A program made the position numbers and the translations under genes. Shown here piece by piece: positions 31,998-39,167 of a stretch of 39,167 nucleotides of DNA; the first letter of the stretch is position 1, and the number at the start of each line of letters is the position of its first letter. Source of the stretch: an uncultured Acetatifactor sp. (GTDB taxonomy: Bacteria; Bacillota; Clostridia; Lachnospirales; Lachnospiraceae); contig CAJUFO010000042.1 in assembly GCA_910585615.1 (NCBI GenBank), forward strand, positions 1-39,167. The letters are read 5' to 3'. The notes under the pieces were generated by a model. It was not told the origin of the DNA. It ran no database searches and was given only the letters and a program-made list of their open reading frames with translations.

Positions 31998-32843
31998 ATG
32001 AAAGCGATTGCAGGAAAAGCCATAGTGCCCTTGCGAGAACGGCCGACCTCCGGGACGACTTTGGACGATGAGCTGCTCTATGGCATGGTGGTGGAGGTTC
32101 TGGAGGAGGCAGCGGACGAGGAGGAAGGGGAGGCTGTTCCCTGGGTGTCCGTCCGGACGCCGTATCGCTATACTGGGTACTGTAAGAAGGAAGACCTGAT
32201 TCTGGATCAGGCGAGGGTGGCGGCCTGGGAGACCGGGGAGCTGTGCGTGGTCATGCAGGGTTTTGCGGACGTGCTGGACGAACCACGGGTACAGGGCGTG
32301 GGCCTGGAATCCCTGGCAAGGGGCGGCAGGCTCCTGGCGCACAGGGAAGAGGCCACAGAGGAAGCGGGCTGGGTCTGCGTGGAGCTGACGGACGGCAGGC
32401 GGGGATATACCAAGGAGAAGTTCCTGGGCCCCTATTACAGCGCTCCCTTTACGGCGGACGAGGACGCGTTCTGGAAGCGTCTGGTGGAGATGGCGAAGGG
32501 GTACCTGGGCACCCAGTACCGCTGGGGCGGGAAGAGCACATTAGGCATAGACTGCTCTGGCCTGACCAGCATGTGCTACATGCTCTGCGGGGTCTATATC
32601 TACCGCAACGCCGGATATGTGGACGACTTCGCGGTGCACGAGATTGCCGCGGCGGAGAAGAAGCCGGGGGACCTGCTGTACTTCCCGGGCCACATCGCCA
32701 TGTACATCGGGGACGACAGGTACATCCACTCCACCGGGAGGAACGGGGACGACGGAGTCGTCATCAATAGCCTGAACCCTGCCCATGAGGACTTTCGGGA
32801 AGATTTGCTTAAAATGCTGGAGCGTGCGGCAAGCATGTTCTGA
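31998..32843 (+). CDS. NlpC/P60 endopeptidase with SH3-like domains, YkfC-like
   Basis: A 281-residue cysteine peptidase. Two bacterial SH3-like domains (about 5-70 and 75-145) precede an NlpC/P60 domain with C186 in GIDCSGLTSM and H232 in PGHIAMYIG. The architecture matches YkfC-type gamma-D-glutamyl-L-diamino acid endopeptidases, which degrade murein peptides in the cytoplasm during recycling. No signal peptide is present, consistent with that. The ATG at 31998 follows AGGAG and is preferred over the longer frame from 31938, which has no ribosome site. Cotranscription with the upstream serine hydrolase is likely. An intrinsic terminator follows. Confidence 0.88.
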   Translation: MKAIAGKAIVPLRERPTSGTTLDDELLYGMVVEVLEEAADEEEGEAVPWVSVRTPYRYTGYCKKEDLILDQARVAAWETGELCVVMQGFADVLDEPRVQGVGLESLARGGRLLAHREEATEEAGWVCVELTDGRRGYTKEKFLGPYYSAPFTADEDAFWKRLVEMAKGYLGTQYRWGGKSTLGIDCSGLTSMCYMLCGVYIYRNAGYVDDFAVHEIAAAEKKPGDLLYFPGHIAMYIGDDRYIHSTGRNGDDGVVINSLNPAHEDFREDLLKMLERAASMF

Positions 32844-32882
32844 CGGAGCGTCTGGGGAAGCGGCTTCCTTTGGAGGAGAGAG

Positions 32883-32905
32883 CCGCGAGCTTTCGCGGGT
32901 TTTTA
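32883..32905 (+). terminator. Intrinsic terminator before trkA
   Basis: ccgcga (32883-32888) pairs with tcgcgg (32893-32898) across a GCTT loop, then GTTTTT. It ends the cell-wall gene unit 24 bp before trkA. Confidence 0.8.
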
Positions 32906-32928
32906 TCAATCAGATGAAATGAGGTTTG

Positions 32929-34293
32929 ATGTCCATGAAGATAATTATAGCCGGCAACGGAAAGATGGGGGCCGCGCTGACCAGCCAGTTGGCCGCCGAG
33001 GGAGACGATCTGACCCTGATCGACTCCAACCTGAAGGTATTGGAATCCAGCGAGGAGCGGTACGACATCATGGTGGTGCACGGGAACTGCGCCTCCATGG
33101 AGGTGCTGACCCAGGCGGGGGTGAAGGAGGCCGACCTGCTGATTGCCATGGCGGGGGCGGACGAGGTGAATCTGTTGTGCTGCATGACGGCCCACGGCCT
33201 GAATCCCGATATCCATACCATCGCCAGGGTCTGCAACCCGGAATACACGAACCAGATTTACGCCATGCGGGACATGTTCGGCCTGTCCATGGTGGTGAAC
33301 CCTGAGAGACAGGCGGCCACGGAGATTGAGCGCCTTTTGAAGTATCCGGGGTTCTTAAAGAGGGACACCTTCACTAAGGGCCGGGTGGAAATCGTGGAGC
33401 TGCGGATAGACGAGCGCAGCAAGCTCTGCAACGTGGCCCTGAACGATATGGACGGCATCGTGAAGTGCAAGACCCTGGTCTGCGCCGTGCTGCGGGACGG
33501 CAAGGCGGTGGCCCCGGGAGGCAATTTCGTGCTCCGGGCGGGCGACCGCATCTATGTTACGGCCTTCACAAACGTCCTGGCCACCCTATTGAAGAACCTG
33601 GGCGTAGTCACCCACAAGGTGAAGCGGGTGATGCTCTGCGGCGGCGGACGGGTCAGCTACTACCTGGCCAGCCAGCTCCAGAACAGCGGCATCCAGGTGC
33701 AGATTGTAGAACAGAATGCCGAACGGTGCAGGCAGCTTTCGGCCATGCTCCCTAACGCCTGCATCATACAGGGGGATTCCAGCAGCCAGTTCCTGCTGGA
33801 GAGCGAGGGCGTCTCGGGATGCGACGCCCTTGCCACCATGACGGGCATGGACGAGCTGAACATGATCATCTCACTCTATGGGCTGAGCTGCGGCGTGCCG
33901 CAGGTCATCACCAAGCTGGGACATATCGAGAATACGGACCTTCTGGGCAATCTGTCTTTGGGAAGCGTGGTCAGTCCCAAGGAGCTGTGCTGCAACACCA
34001 TCGTACAGTACGTGAGGGCCATGAAGAACCAGACAGGCGCGGCCCTGACGGTGCATACCATAGCGGACGGTCAGGCGGAGGCCATGGAGTTTTTGGCGGA
34101 CGAGAGGACGAAGAACTGCGGCAGGCCCTTAAAGACCCTGAAGCTGAAGAAGGGCGTGCTGGTGGTGTGCATCTCCAAGGGCGCAAGGATGGAGATACCG
34201 AACGGCGATTCGTATTTTAATATAGGGGATATCGTCTATATCGTCACGGGCAGGGAGAGGACGATTTATCAGTTGAACGATATTTTCGAGTAG
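32929..34293 (+). CDS. trkA: Trk potassium channel regulatory subunit
   Basis: A 454-residue peripheral membrane protein gating the TrkH channel by NAD(H)/nucleotide binding. Two RCK repeats are visible. The first Rossmann unit is KIIIAGNGKMGAALTSQLAAEG at the N-terminus, with acidic D34 ending the second strand (LTLIDSN) and a TrkA_C domain (about 150-215). The second Rossmann unit starts at KRVMLCGGGRVSYYLA near 227, with its own TrkA_C domain at 365-450. Start: ATG at 32929 (MSMKII) has GAGG four bases upstream; the ATG at 32935 is an alternative. It is followed by trkH after a 33-bp gap, forming one operon. Confidence 0.93.
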   Translation: MSMKIIIAGNGKMGAALTSQLAAEGDDLTLIDSNLKVLESSEERYDIMVVHGNCASMEVLTQAGVKEADLLIAMAGADEVNLLCCMTAHGLNPDIHTIARVCNPEYTNQIYAMRDMFGLSMVVNPERQAATEIERLLKYPGFLKRDTFTKGRVEIVELRIDERSKLCNVALNDMDGIVKCKTLVCAVLRDGKAVAPGGNFVLRAGDRIYVTAFTNVLATLLKNLGVVTHKVKRVMLCGGGRVSYYLASQLQNSGIQVQIVEQNAERCRQLSAMLPNACIIQGDSSSQFLLESEGVSGCDALATMTGMDELNMIISLYGLSCGVPQVITKLGHIENTDLLGNLSLGSVVSPKELCCNTIVQYVRAMKNQTGAALTVHTIADGQAEAMEFLADERTKNCGRPLKTLKLKKGVLVVCISKGARMEIPNGDSYFNIGDIVYIVTGRERTIYQLNDIFE

Positions 34294-34326
34294 GATGAAT
34301 CTGGGCATAGGGGTGTAAGGATAGAC

Positions 34327-35775
34327 ATGAACTATAAGATGATGGGGAAGTTCATCGGCAGGATACTGATGGTGGAGGCCGTATTCATGGTGCCCGCCAT
34401 GCTGATCAGCCTGTGGGAGAGGGAATTCGGGGCGGTGATTGCCTTCATGTGGAGCCTGGCGGCCATCCTGGCGGCGGCGGGAGGGCTGCTGTGGCTGGGC
34501 AGAAGCTCCCAGAAAAAGTTTTATGCCAGGGAGGGGCTGGCCTGCGTGGGCTTAAGCTGGATCGCCATGAGCCTGCTGGGCTGTCTGCCCTTCTTCCTGT
34601 CCGGGGTGATGCCCAATTACATTGACGCGCTCTTTGAAATCGTGTCGGGCTTTACCACCACTGGAGCCTCCATCCTGCCTGCGGTGGAGGGCTTGCCGAA
34701 GGGGATTCTCTACTGGAGGAGCTTCAGCCACTGGCTGGGGGGCATGGGGGTGCTGGTGTTCCTGCTAGCCATCTCCTCCTCCGGGGGCAACGGCTTCACC
34801 ATGCACCTGCTGCGGGCCGAGAGCCCGGGCCCCAATGTGGGCAAGCTTGTGCCGAAGATGAAGAAGACGGCCACGATTCTGTACCTGATCTACATCCTGC
34901 TGACGGTGCTGGACGTGATATTCCTGCTGCTGGGGGACATGCCCTTGTTCGAGGCGGTCTGCACGGCCTTCGGCACGGTGGGGACGGGGGGCTTCGGGGT
35001 GAAGAACGACAGTATAGCCGGCTACAGCCCCTATATCCAGAATGTGTGCACGGTGTTCATGCTGCTGTGCGGCGTGAACTTCAGCTGCTATTATCTGCTC
35101 CTGCTGCGCCAGGTGAAGAGCGTGTTCAGGGACGAGGAGCTGCGGCTGTACCTGGGGGCGGTGCTGGGGAGCGTATTGCTGATCGTATGGAACCTGCGGG
35201 GGTTCTACGATACCCTGGGGGAGACGGTGCGCCATGCCGCCTTCCAGGTGGTGACCATCATCACTACCACCGGCTTCGCCACCACGGACTACGAGCTGTG
35301 GCCCGGGCTGTCCAAGGCGATATTGCTGTGCCTGATGATTCTGGGAGCCAGCGCGGGCAGCACAGGGGGCGGCTTCAAATGCGGCAGGGCCCTGCTGGTG
35401 GCGAAGAGCCTCCACAGAAGCGTGCGCCAGGTGGTGCATCCCCAGAAGGTGGAGGTGGTGCGGCTCAACGGCCATCCGGTGGACGAGAAGGTGCTGCAGA
35501 ATGTCAACGCCTATCTGGCGGCCTATGTGATAGTGACGATTCTGAGCTTCCTTCTGATCTCCCTGGACGGATTCTCCATTACTACGAATCTGTCCGCGGT
35601 ATTCGCCTGCTTCAACAATATCGGTCCCGGCTTCGAGGCGGTGGGGCCTACCTGCAATTATGCCGCGTACAGTGATTTCTCCAAGCTGGTGCTGACCTGG
35701 GACATGCTGGCGGGGAGGCTGGAGATTTTCCCCATCCTGATACTGGCCACCAGGTCTACCTGGAGGCACCGATAG
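34327..35775 (+). CDS. trkH: Trk potassium uptake channel subunit
   Basis: A 482-residue polytopic membrane protein that passes K+. The four pore-loop filters of the TrkH/KtrB family are visible in order: SGFTTTGAS, FGTVGTGGFG, ITTTGFATTDY and NNIGPGFEAVG, each with the conserved central Gly. The intramembrane GASAGSTGGGFKCGR segment that forms the gating loop follows the third. The protein is of normal length and starts behind AAGGATAG. It pairs with trkA immediately upstream. Confidence 0.95.
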   Translation: MNYKMMGKFIGRILMVEAVFMVPAMLISLWEREFGAVIAFMWSLAAILAAAGGLLWLGRSSQKKFYAREGLACVGLSWIAMSLLGCLPFFLSGVMPNYIDALFEIVSGFTTTGASILPAVEGLPKGILYWRSFSHWLGGMGVLVFLLAISSSGGNGFTMHLLRAESPGPNVGKLVPKMKKTATILYLIYILLTVLDVIFLLLGDMPLFEAVCTAFGTVGTGGFGVKNDSIAGYSPYIQNVCTVFMLLCGVNFSCYYLLLLRQVKSVFRDEELRLYLGAVLGSVLLIVWNLRGFYDTLGETVRHAAFQVVTIITTTGFATTDYELWPGLSKAILLCLMILGASAGSTGGGFKCGRALLVAKSLHRSVRQVVHPQKVEVVRLNGHPVDEKVLQNVNAYLAAYVIVTILSFLLISLDGFSITTNLSAVFACFNNIGPGFEAVGPTCNYAAYSDFSKLVLTWDMLAGRLEIFPILILATRSTWRHR

Positions 35776-35797
35776 GGACTTTATTTTCGCTTTACTC

Positions 35798-35826
35798 TTG
35801 CCATAGAGCGGAAACGGATTTATACT
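35798..35826 (+). promoter_or_regulatory. Sigma-A promoter of the GH27 gene
   Basis: TTGCCA (35798-35803), a 17-bp spacer and TATACT (35821-35826), 87 bp before the ATG. GGAAACGGATTTA inside the spacer vaguely resembles the LacI/CcpA site but has three mismatches, so I do not call it. Confidence 0.7.
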
Positions 35827-35913
35827 GAATCCAGGCATAGGTTTTTGACTGACGGCAGAATCCGGCGGCTGCCGGAGAGGAAAGCTTGTAAGAACAGAAG
35901 GAGGGCAATCAAT

Positions 35914-37044
35914 ATGATGAAACTGACACCGCCCATGGGATGGAATTCCTGGAACACCTTTGGGGAGCACATCAACGAGCAGCTGATCTTCCAGACCGCG
36001 GATGCCATGGTGGAGAAGGGGCTGCCGCAGAAGGGCTACGAGTACCTGGTCATCGACGACTGCTGGTCGCTGAAGGAGAGGGACGGGCAGGGCCGCCTGG
36101 TGGCGGATCCGGAGAAGTTTCCCCACGGCATGAAGGCAGTGGCGGACTATGTCCATTCCAAAGGCCTGAAATTCGGCATGTATTCCTGCGCAGGGAACCT
36201 GACCTGTGCCGGATACCCGGGCAGCTTCGAGCATGAGTTCGTAGACGCGGAGACCTTCGCGGAGTGGGGTGTGGATTTCCTGAAATACGACTACTGCTAC
36301 CACAGCCCCATCATCCCCGGAAAGTATCTGTACCGACGCATGGGGCTGGCACTGGAGAACTGCGGGCGCGACATCCTGTTCTCCGCCTGCTCCTGGGGCA
36401 TAGACGAGACCCACGAGTGGATCAAGACCACGGGGGCTTCCATGTGGCGCTCCACAGGGGACATCTTCGACACCTGGGAGTCCATCAAGAACCTGACCCG
36501 CCAGCAGGAGAAGCTCCATCCCTACAACGGGCTGGGCTGCTTCAACGACATGGACATGCTGGTGGTGGGCATGTACGGCAAGGGGAATGTAGGCCTGCAG
36601 GGCTGCAGCGATGTACAGTACAGGACCCACTTCTCCATCTGGGCCTTCATGGGGTCGCCTCTGATGATCGGCTGCGACATCCGGAATATGAGCCAGGCCG
36701 CGCTGGAGATCCTGGGCAATGAGGAGGTCATCCGCATCAACCAGGACAGGCTCTGCCGCCAGCCGGTGAAGCTGGTGGGCAACTGGTCCGGGGAGGATCT
36801 GCTGTTGTACTCCAGGCAGCTGGAGAACGGCGACATCGCTATCGGCATGTTCAACCTGGGCGAGGGGAAGGCCGTGGCCAGGCTGAACCTGGACGAGCTG
36901 GGGCTGCCCTTCAGCACGGGCAGGACGCTGGACGCCACGGAGCTGTGGAGCGGAGAGAAGGTGGCCGTACAGAACGCTACCATCATCCGGGAGCTGGAGC
37001 CCTTCGGCTGCGCCATGATCCGGGCCAAGGTGGTCAGGCTGTGA
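35914..37044 (+). CDS. GH27 alpha-galactosidase
   Basis: A 376-residue retaining enzyme that removes terminal alpha-galactose (melibiose/raffinose-type substrates). The N-terminal TPPMGWNSWNTFG signature opens the TIM barrel. The nucleophile D126 is in FLKYDYCY, and the acid/base Asp is in MWRSTGDIFDTW (near 185). LGCFNDMDML and GCDIRNM motifs follow, then a C-terminal beta domain. There is no signal peptide, so it is cytoplasmic. The ATG at 35914 follows GAAGGAGGG; the longer frame upstream is not preferred. A short zinc-ribbon gene overlaps its stop (GTGA). Confidence 0.94.
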   Translation: MMKLTPPMGWNSWNTFGEHINEQLIFQTADAMVEKGLPQKGYEYLVIDDCWSLKERDGQGRLVADPEKFPHGMKAVADYVHSKGLKFGMYSCAGNLTCAGYPGSFEHEFVDAETFAEWGVDFLKYDYCYHSPIIPGKYLYRRMGLALENCGRDILFSACSWGIDETHEWIKTTGASMWRSTGDIFDTWESIKNLTRQQEKLHPYNGLGCFNDMDMLVVGMYGKGNVGLQGCSDVQYRTHFSIWAFMGSPLMIGCDIRNMSQAALEILGNEEVIRINQDRLCRQPVKLVGNWSGEDLLLYSRQLENGDIAIGMFNLGEGKAVARLNLDELGLPFSTGRTLDATELWSGEKVAVQNATIIRELEPFGCAMIRAKVVRL

Positions 37045-37235
37045 CAGGCGGCTGTATGCAGTGCGGCAAGCCCCTTACCTTTAACGAGGTGGGGGCCTAT
37101 AAGAAATTCGTCAATCGGGGGAGTACAAGCTTCCTGTGCAAGACATGCCTGTCGGCGAAGCTGGGGGTGACAGTGGAGCGGATCGACGAAAAAATAGAGC
37201 AGTTCAGGGCCCAGGGATGCACGCTGTTCGTGTAG
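37041..37235 (+). CDS. Small zinc-ribbon protein, coupled to GH27
   Basis: A 64-residue protein with two CxxC pairs: C5-M-Q-C8 near the start and CKTC near residues 33-36, suited to bind one zinc. The remainder is a basic/hydrophobic stretch (LTFNEVGAYKKFVNRGS) and a helix (VERIDEKIEQFRAQG). The GTG start overlaps the GH27 stop as GTGA and has AAGGTGG upstream. The later ATG at 37056 would remove C5 and break the first pair, so the GTG is preferred. Function unknown. Confidence 0.7.
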   Translation: MTGGCMQCGKPLTFNEVGAYKKFVNRGSTSFLCKTCLSAKLGVTVERIDEKIEQFRAQGCTLFV

Positions 37236-37258
37236 GGACGGGCAGAGAGGCGGAAGGG

Positions 37259-37287
37259 GAGCCTGGCCGGAAAGGACGGCCAGGCTC
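37259..37287. terminator. Hairpin between convergent genes
   Basis: gagcctggcc (37259-37268) pairs perfectly with ggccaggctc (37278-37287). No T-tract. It separates the GH27 unit from the convergent GH4 gene. Confidence 0.6.
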
Positions 37288-37303
37288 CCTCTGTGCGTGG
37301 GAA

Positions 37304-38785
37304 TCATTTCACGTTTTCTTTTGCGGCAGCGGAGGCCAGGGCACGGTATTTTGCCTTTTCTTCCGCCATTTCCTCCACGGTCTTGGTGTGGAGCCTAAAG
37401 CCCTTGGCGGGATGTAAGGGCAGGCGGCTGTCCGTCAGGCGCTTCTCGGCTTTCGGAATCTCTTCGCTGTACTGGGGCAGCCACTGCCTGCCTGCCACCA
37501 GCATCTCGTCCACCATCTGGCGGATTTCGTCAGGGGTGCAAACCGCGCCGGTGAGGGGATCCATCATGGCCGCCTGATAGAGGAGGCTGATATCCCCGTG
37601 GACAGCGGCTTCCACAGCCAGCTTCTGTACCCATACGCTGGCGGAGCAGATGGCTGCGCAGCCCAAGGGCAGGTCGCCCACCTTGGGGATGGAGATGCCA
37701 TTGTAGTCCACATAGCAGGGCACCTCCACCACACATTCCGCGGACAGGTTGGTGATGGCGCCATTGTTCATCACATTGAAGCAGCCCCGATAGACCCGGC
37801 CGGTCTCCAGACCTTCGATGATATAGCTGCCGTGCTCGGTGGAGCGGCTTTCCGGCGTGAATTTCCTGGCAGGCTCCTTCAGCCAGTTGGGGAAGTCCGT
37901 CTCGAACCAGTTCCGGCTCTCCCGGCAGACCCTTAAGTACCCGGCGGTCTCCCCCTGGATCCAGGAGCTGTAGTTGATCCATTTCTCCATCTCCTCCGGG
38001 CGCTTTCGGTACCACATCAGATATTCCGACAGATGGCCGTTGGATTCCGTGGAATAATAGCCGAAATTCCGCATCACGTCCAGGCGGACATTCTCGTCCT
38101 TGGCAAAGTCGGCCTGTTTCATCAATTCATAGAGCTCCCCCGTGCGCTCCACGCCGTCTGTCTTCACGCTGACGTACCAGGTCTGGTGGTTCAGGCCGGC
38201 GCAGATGATGTCCACGTCCTCCTTTTTCCGTCCCAGGGCCTTCGCTATCTGCTCGTGGCCGTGCTGCACGCCGTGGCAGAGGCCGTAGGTGGGCACTTTT
38301 CCGTATTTGTTGCAGGCCCAGGTGACCATGGCGTTGGGGTTGGAATAGTTTAAAAGGATGCACCCGGGGGCAGCCACCTCCCGGATGTCCTTGCAGAATC
38401 CCAGCATGGCCGCGATGCCTCTCTGGCCGTACATGATGCCGCCGATGCAGAGGGTGTCGCCCACGCACTGGTCCACGCCGTATTTCAGGGGGATGTCCAC
38501 ATCGGTCTCAAAGGCCTCCAGCATGCCGATGCGGACGCAGTTGATGACGTATTTCGCGTCCCGGAAGGCCTCCCTGCGGTCCAGGGTGGCATGGATCTTG
38601 ATGGCAAGGCCGTTCTCGTCGATGTCCCTCTGGCAGAGCTGGGTGACCATCCGCAGGTTGTCCGGGTTGATGTCCGTGAAGGACACCTGGATATCATGGA
38701 ACTCCGGGACTGTCAGGATGTCCGCCAAAAGCCCCCTGGTGAAGCCGATGCTGCCGGCTCCGATGAATGCTACTTTAAAAGACAT
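37304..38785 (-). CDS. GH4 family alpha-glycosidase, MelA-like alpha-galactosidase
   Basis: A 493-residue NAD+- and metal-dependent glycosidase that cleaves by oxidation and elimination, not by Asp/Glu acid catalysis. The N-terminal Rossmann motif is KVAFIGAGSIGFTRGLLADIL. The segment NYSNPNAMVTWA, the metal-ligand Cys/His region GLCHGVQHGHEQ and GLNHQTW are as in MelA/AglA-type members. Alpha-galactosidase is likely from MelA-like motifs and the neighbouring GH27, but alpha-glucosidase or galacturonidase cannot be excluded. The ATG at 38785 follows AAGGAGG; the longer frame upstream is not coding. A LacI/CcpA-type site lies about 100 bp upstream. Confidence 0.9.
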   Translation of the reverse strand: MSFKVAFIGAGSIGFTRGLLADILTVPEFHDIQVSFTDINPDNLRMVTQLCQRDIDENGLAIKIHATLDRREAFRDAKYVINCVRIGMLEAFETDVDIPLKYGVDQCVGDTLCIGGIMYGQRGIAAMLGFCKDIREVAAPGCILLNYSNPNAMVTWACNKYGKVPTYGLCHGVQHGHEQIAKALGRKKEDVDIICAGLNHQTWYVSVKTDGVERTGELYELMKQADFAKDENVRLDVMRNFGYYSTESNGHLSEYLMWYRKRPEEMEKWINYSSWIQGETAGYLRVCRESRNWFETDFPNWLKEPARKFTPESRSTEHGSYIIEGLETGRVYRGCFNVMNNGAITNLSAECVVEVPCYVDYNGISIPKVGDLPLGCAAICSASVWVQKLAVEAAVHGDISLLYQAAMMDPLTGAVCTPDEIRQMVDEMLVAGRQWLPQYSEEIPKAEKRLTDSRLPLHPAKGFRLHTKTVEEMAEEKAKYRALASAAAKENVK

Positions 38786-38885
38786 GGTTTTGCCTCCTTG
38801 TGTCATTTTTTGATACTCATATGGAATCGGACAGTTCCCCCTGCCCGGATGAGCCGCATATATCCGCAGACGATTCCCGTGGTGG

Positions 38886-38899
38886 TGAAACCGCTTTCG
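38886..38899 (+). promoter_or_regulatory. Possible LacI/CcpA-type operator in the GH4 divergent region
   Basis: TGAAACCGCTTTCG, one mismatch to TGNAANCGNTTNCA. It lies 101 bp from the GH4 start and 17 bp upstream of the -35 box of the plus-strand promoter, so it could act on either gene. The rest of the 284-bp gap (38786-39069) holds that promoter and nothing else I recognise. Confidence 0.45.
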
Positions 38900-38915
38900 G
38901 AGATACGTCCGGGGA

Positions 38916-38944
38916 TTTACTTTCATGCCGACAGATGCTATAAT
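38916..38944 (+). promoter_or_regulatory. Sigma-A promoter of the last gene
   Basis: TTTACT (38916-38921), a 17-bp spacer and a perfect TATAAT (38939-38944), 125 bp before the ATG at 39070. Confidence 0.65.
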
Positions 38945-39069
38945 AGAATCCAAAACAGGAGTCGGATGCATAATCCGGCATATCCCGCAATCTGTCATCT
39001 GCCTCTATCATAGAGAAATGGGCGGCACTTTTCAACGGTAAGTATTTGATAAGGAAGGGTAATTTTTTG

Positions 39070-39167
39070 ATGCAGGAGGAAAGAGCGGACATACTGGATA
39101 ATTACGCGTTCCATTTCCTGGAGGACGTGGAGGAGCCTTTCATACAGCTGGTGGCCATCGGCAGGGA
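39070..39167 (+). CDS. N-terminus of an unidentified protein (cut by window end)
   Basis: The frame starts at an ATG behind AAGGAAGGG and reads MQEERADILDNYAFHFLEDV through to the window edge, 32 codons, with no signal peptide. Its divergent position to the GH4 gene would suit a regulator of that gene, for example an AraC-type protein, but the visible part is too short to say. Confidence 0.6.
   Translation, partial: MQEERADILDNYAFHFLEDVEEPFIQLVAIGR

Noticed and set aside
35809..35822. Seventh LacI/CcpA-type site in the GH27 promoter
   Set aside because: Three of ten specified bases mismatch, and the palindrome is poor.
34765..36630. 621-codon minus-strand open frame over trkH and the GH27 gene
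   Set aside because: It spans two well-supported sense genes and their promoter region. Composition is His/Gln/Pro-biased, as expected for an antisense shadow.

Overview
The window looks like chromosome of a high-GC, spore-forming member of the Lachnospiraceae (Clostridia). Evidence is a SipL-type spore-coat morphogenesis protein (SPOCS/DUF3794 plus LysM), the class 1B dihydroorotate dehydrogenase pair PyrK/PyrD, MEP-pathway IspE, strong AGGAGG ribosome-binding sites, clean sigma-A promoters with 17-bp spacers, and many intracellular glycosidases fed by an LplB-type sugar ABC transporter. The placement is from gene content only; I could not search a database.

Layout. 1-3898: pyrimidine genes (pyrC cut by the window edge, pyrK, pyrD), with an AT-rich, twice-frameshifted gene between pyrC and pyrK and a tRNA-like remnant after pyrD. 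4062-5612: sipL. 5699-9965 (minus strand): a possibly sigma-28-controlled protein, a DUF1934 protein, glutamate racemase, a small membrane-anchored protein, a GntR/FCD regulator and ispE. ispE is bracketed by two copies of a structured repeat. 10344-12374: an ABC-F ATPase, followed by a 32-bp-period tandem repeat. 12768-15767: GH2 beta-galactosidase. 15899-19793: accessory block with a P-loop protein, an Rpn-type PD-(D/E)XK nuclease and an IbrA/IbrB-like pair (PAPS-reductase-like plus ParB-like). 19962-27261: LacI-family regulator, sugar ABC transporter (two permeases and a lipoprotein) and GH35 beta-galactosidase. 27451-29624: a membrane-anchored protein, a 143-bp MITE-like element with target-site duplication, and asnS. 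29686-32843: cell-wall enzymes (secreted NlpC/P60, signal-less serine hydrolase, YkfC-like NlpC/P60). 32929-35775: TrkA/TrkH potassium uptake. 35914-39167: GH27 alpha-galactosidase with a coupled zinc-ribbon protein, a convergent GH4 glycosidase, and the start of a further gene.

How the genes work together. Six 14-bp sites close to TGNAANCGNTTNCA lie at the GH2 promoter, the lacI-type gene's own promoter, twice upstream of the transporter, at the GH35 promoter, and in the GH4 upstream region. This suggests one galactoside-uptake and hydrolysis regulon controlled by the local LacI-type protein, by CcpA, or by both. The glycosidases lack signal peptides, which fits import of oligosaccharides and hydrolysis in the cytoplasm.

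The most unusual items are the structured repeats around ispE, whose hairpins carry compensatory changes between copies; the intact MITE next to asnS; and the IbrA/IbrB-like pair beside an Rpn nuclease.
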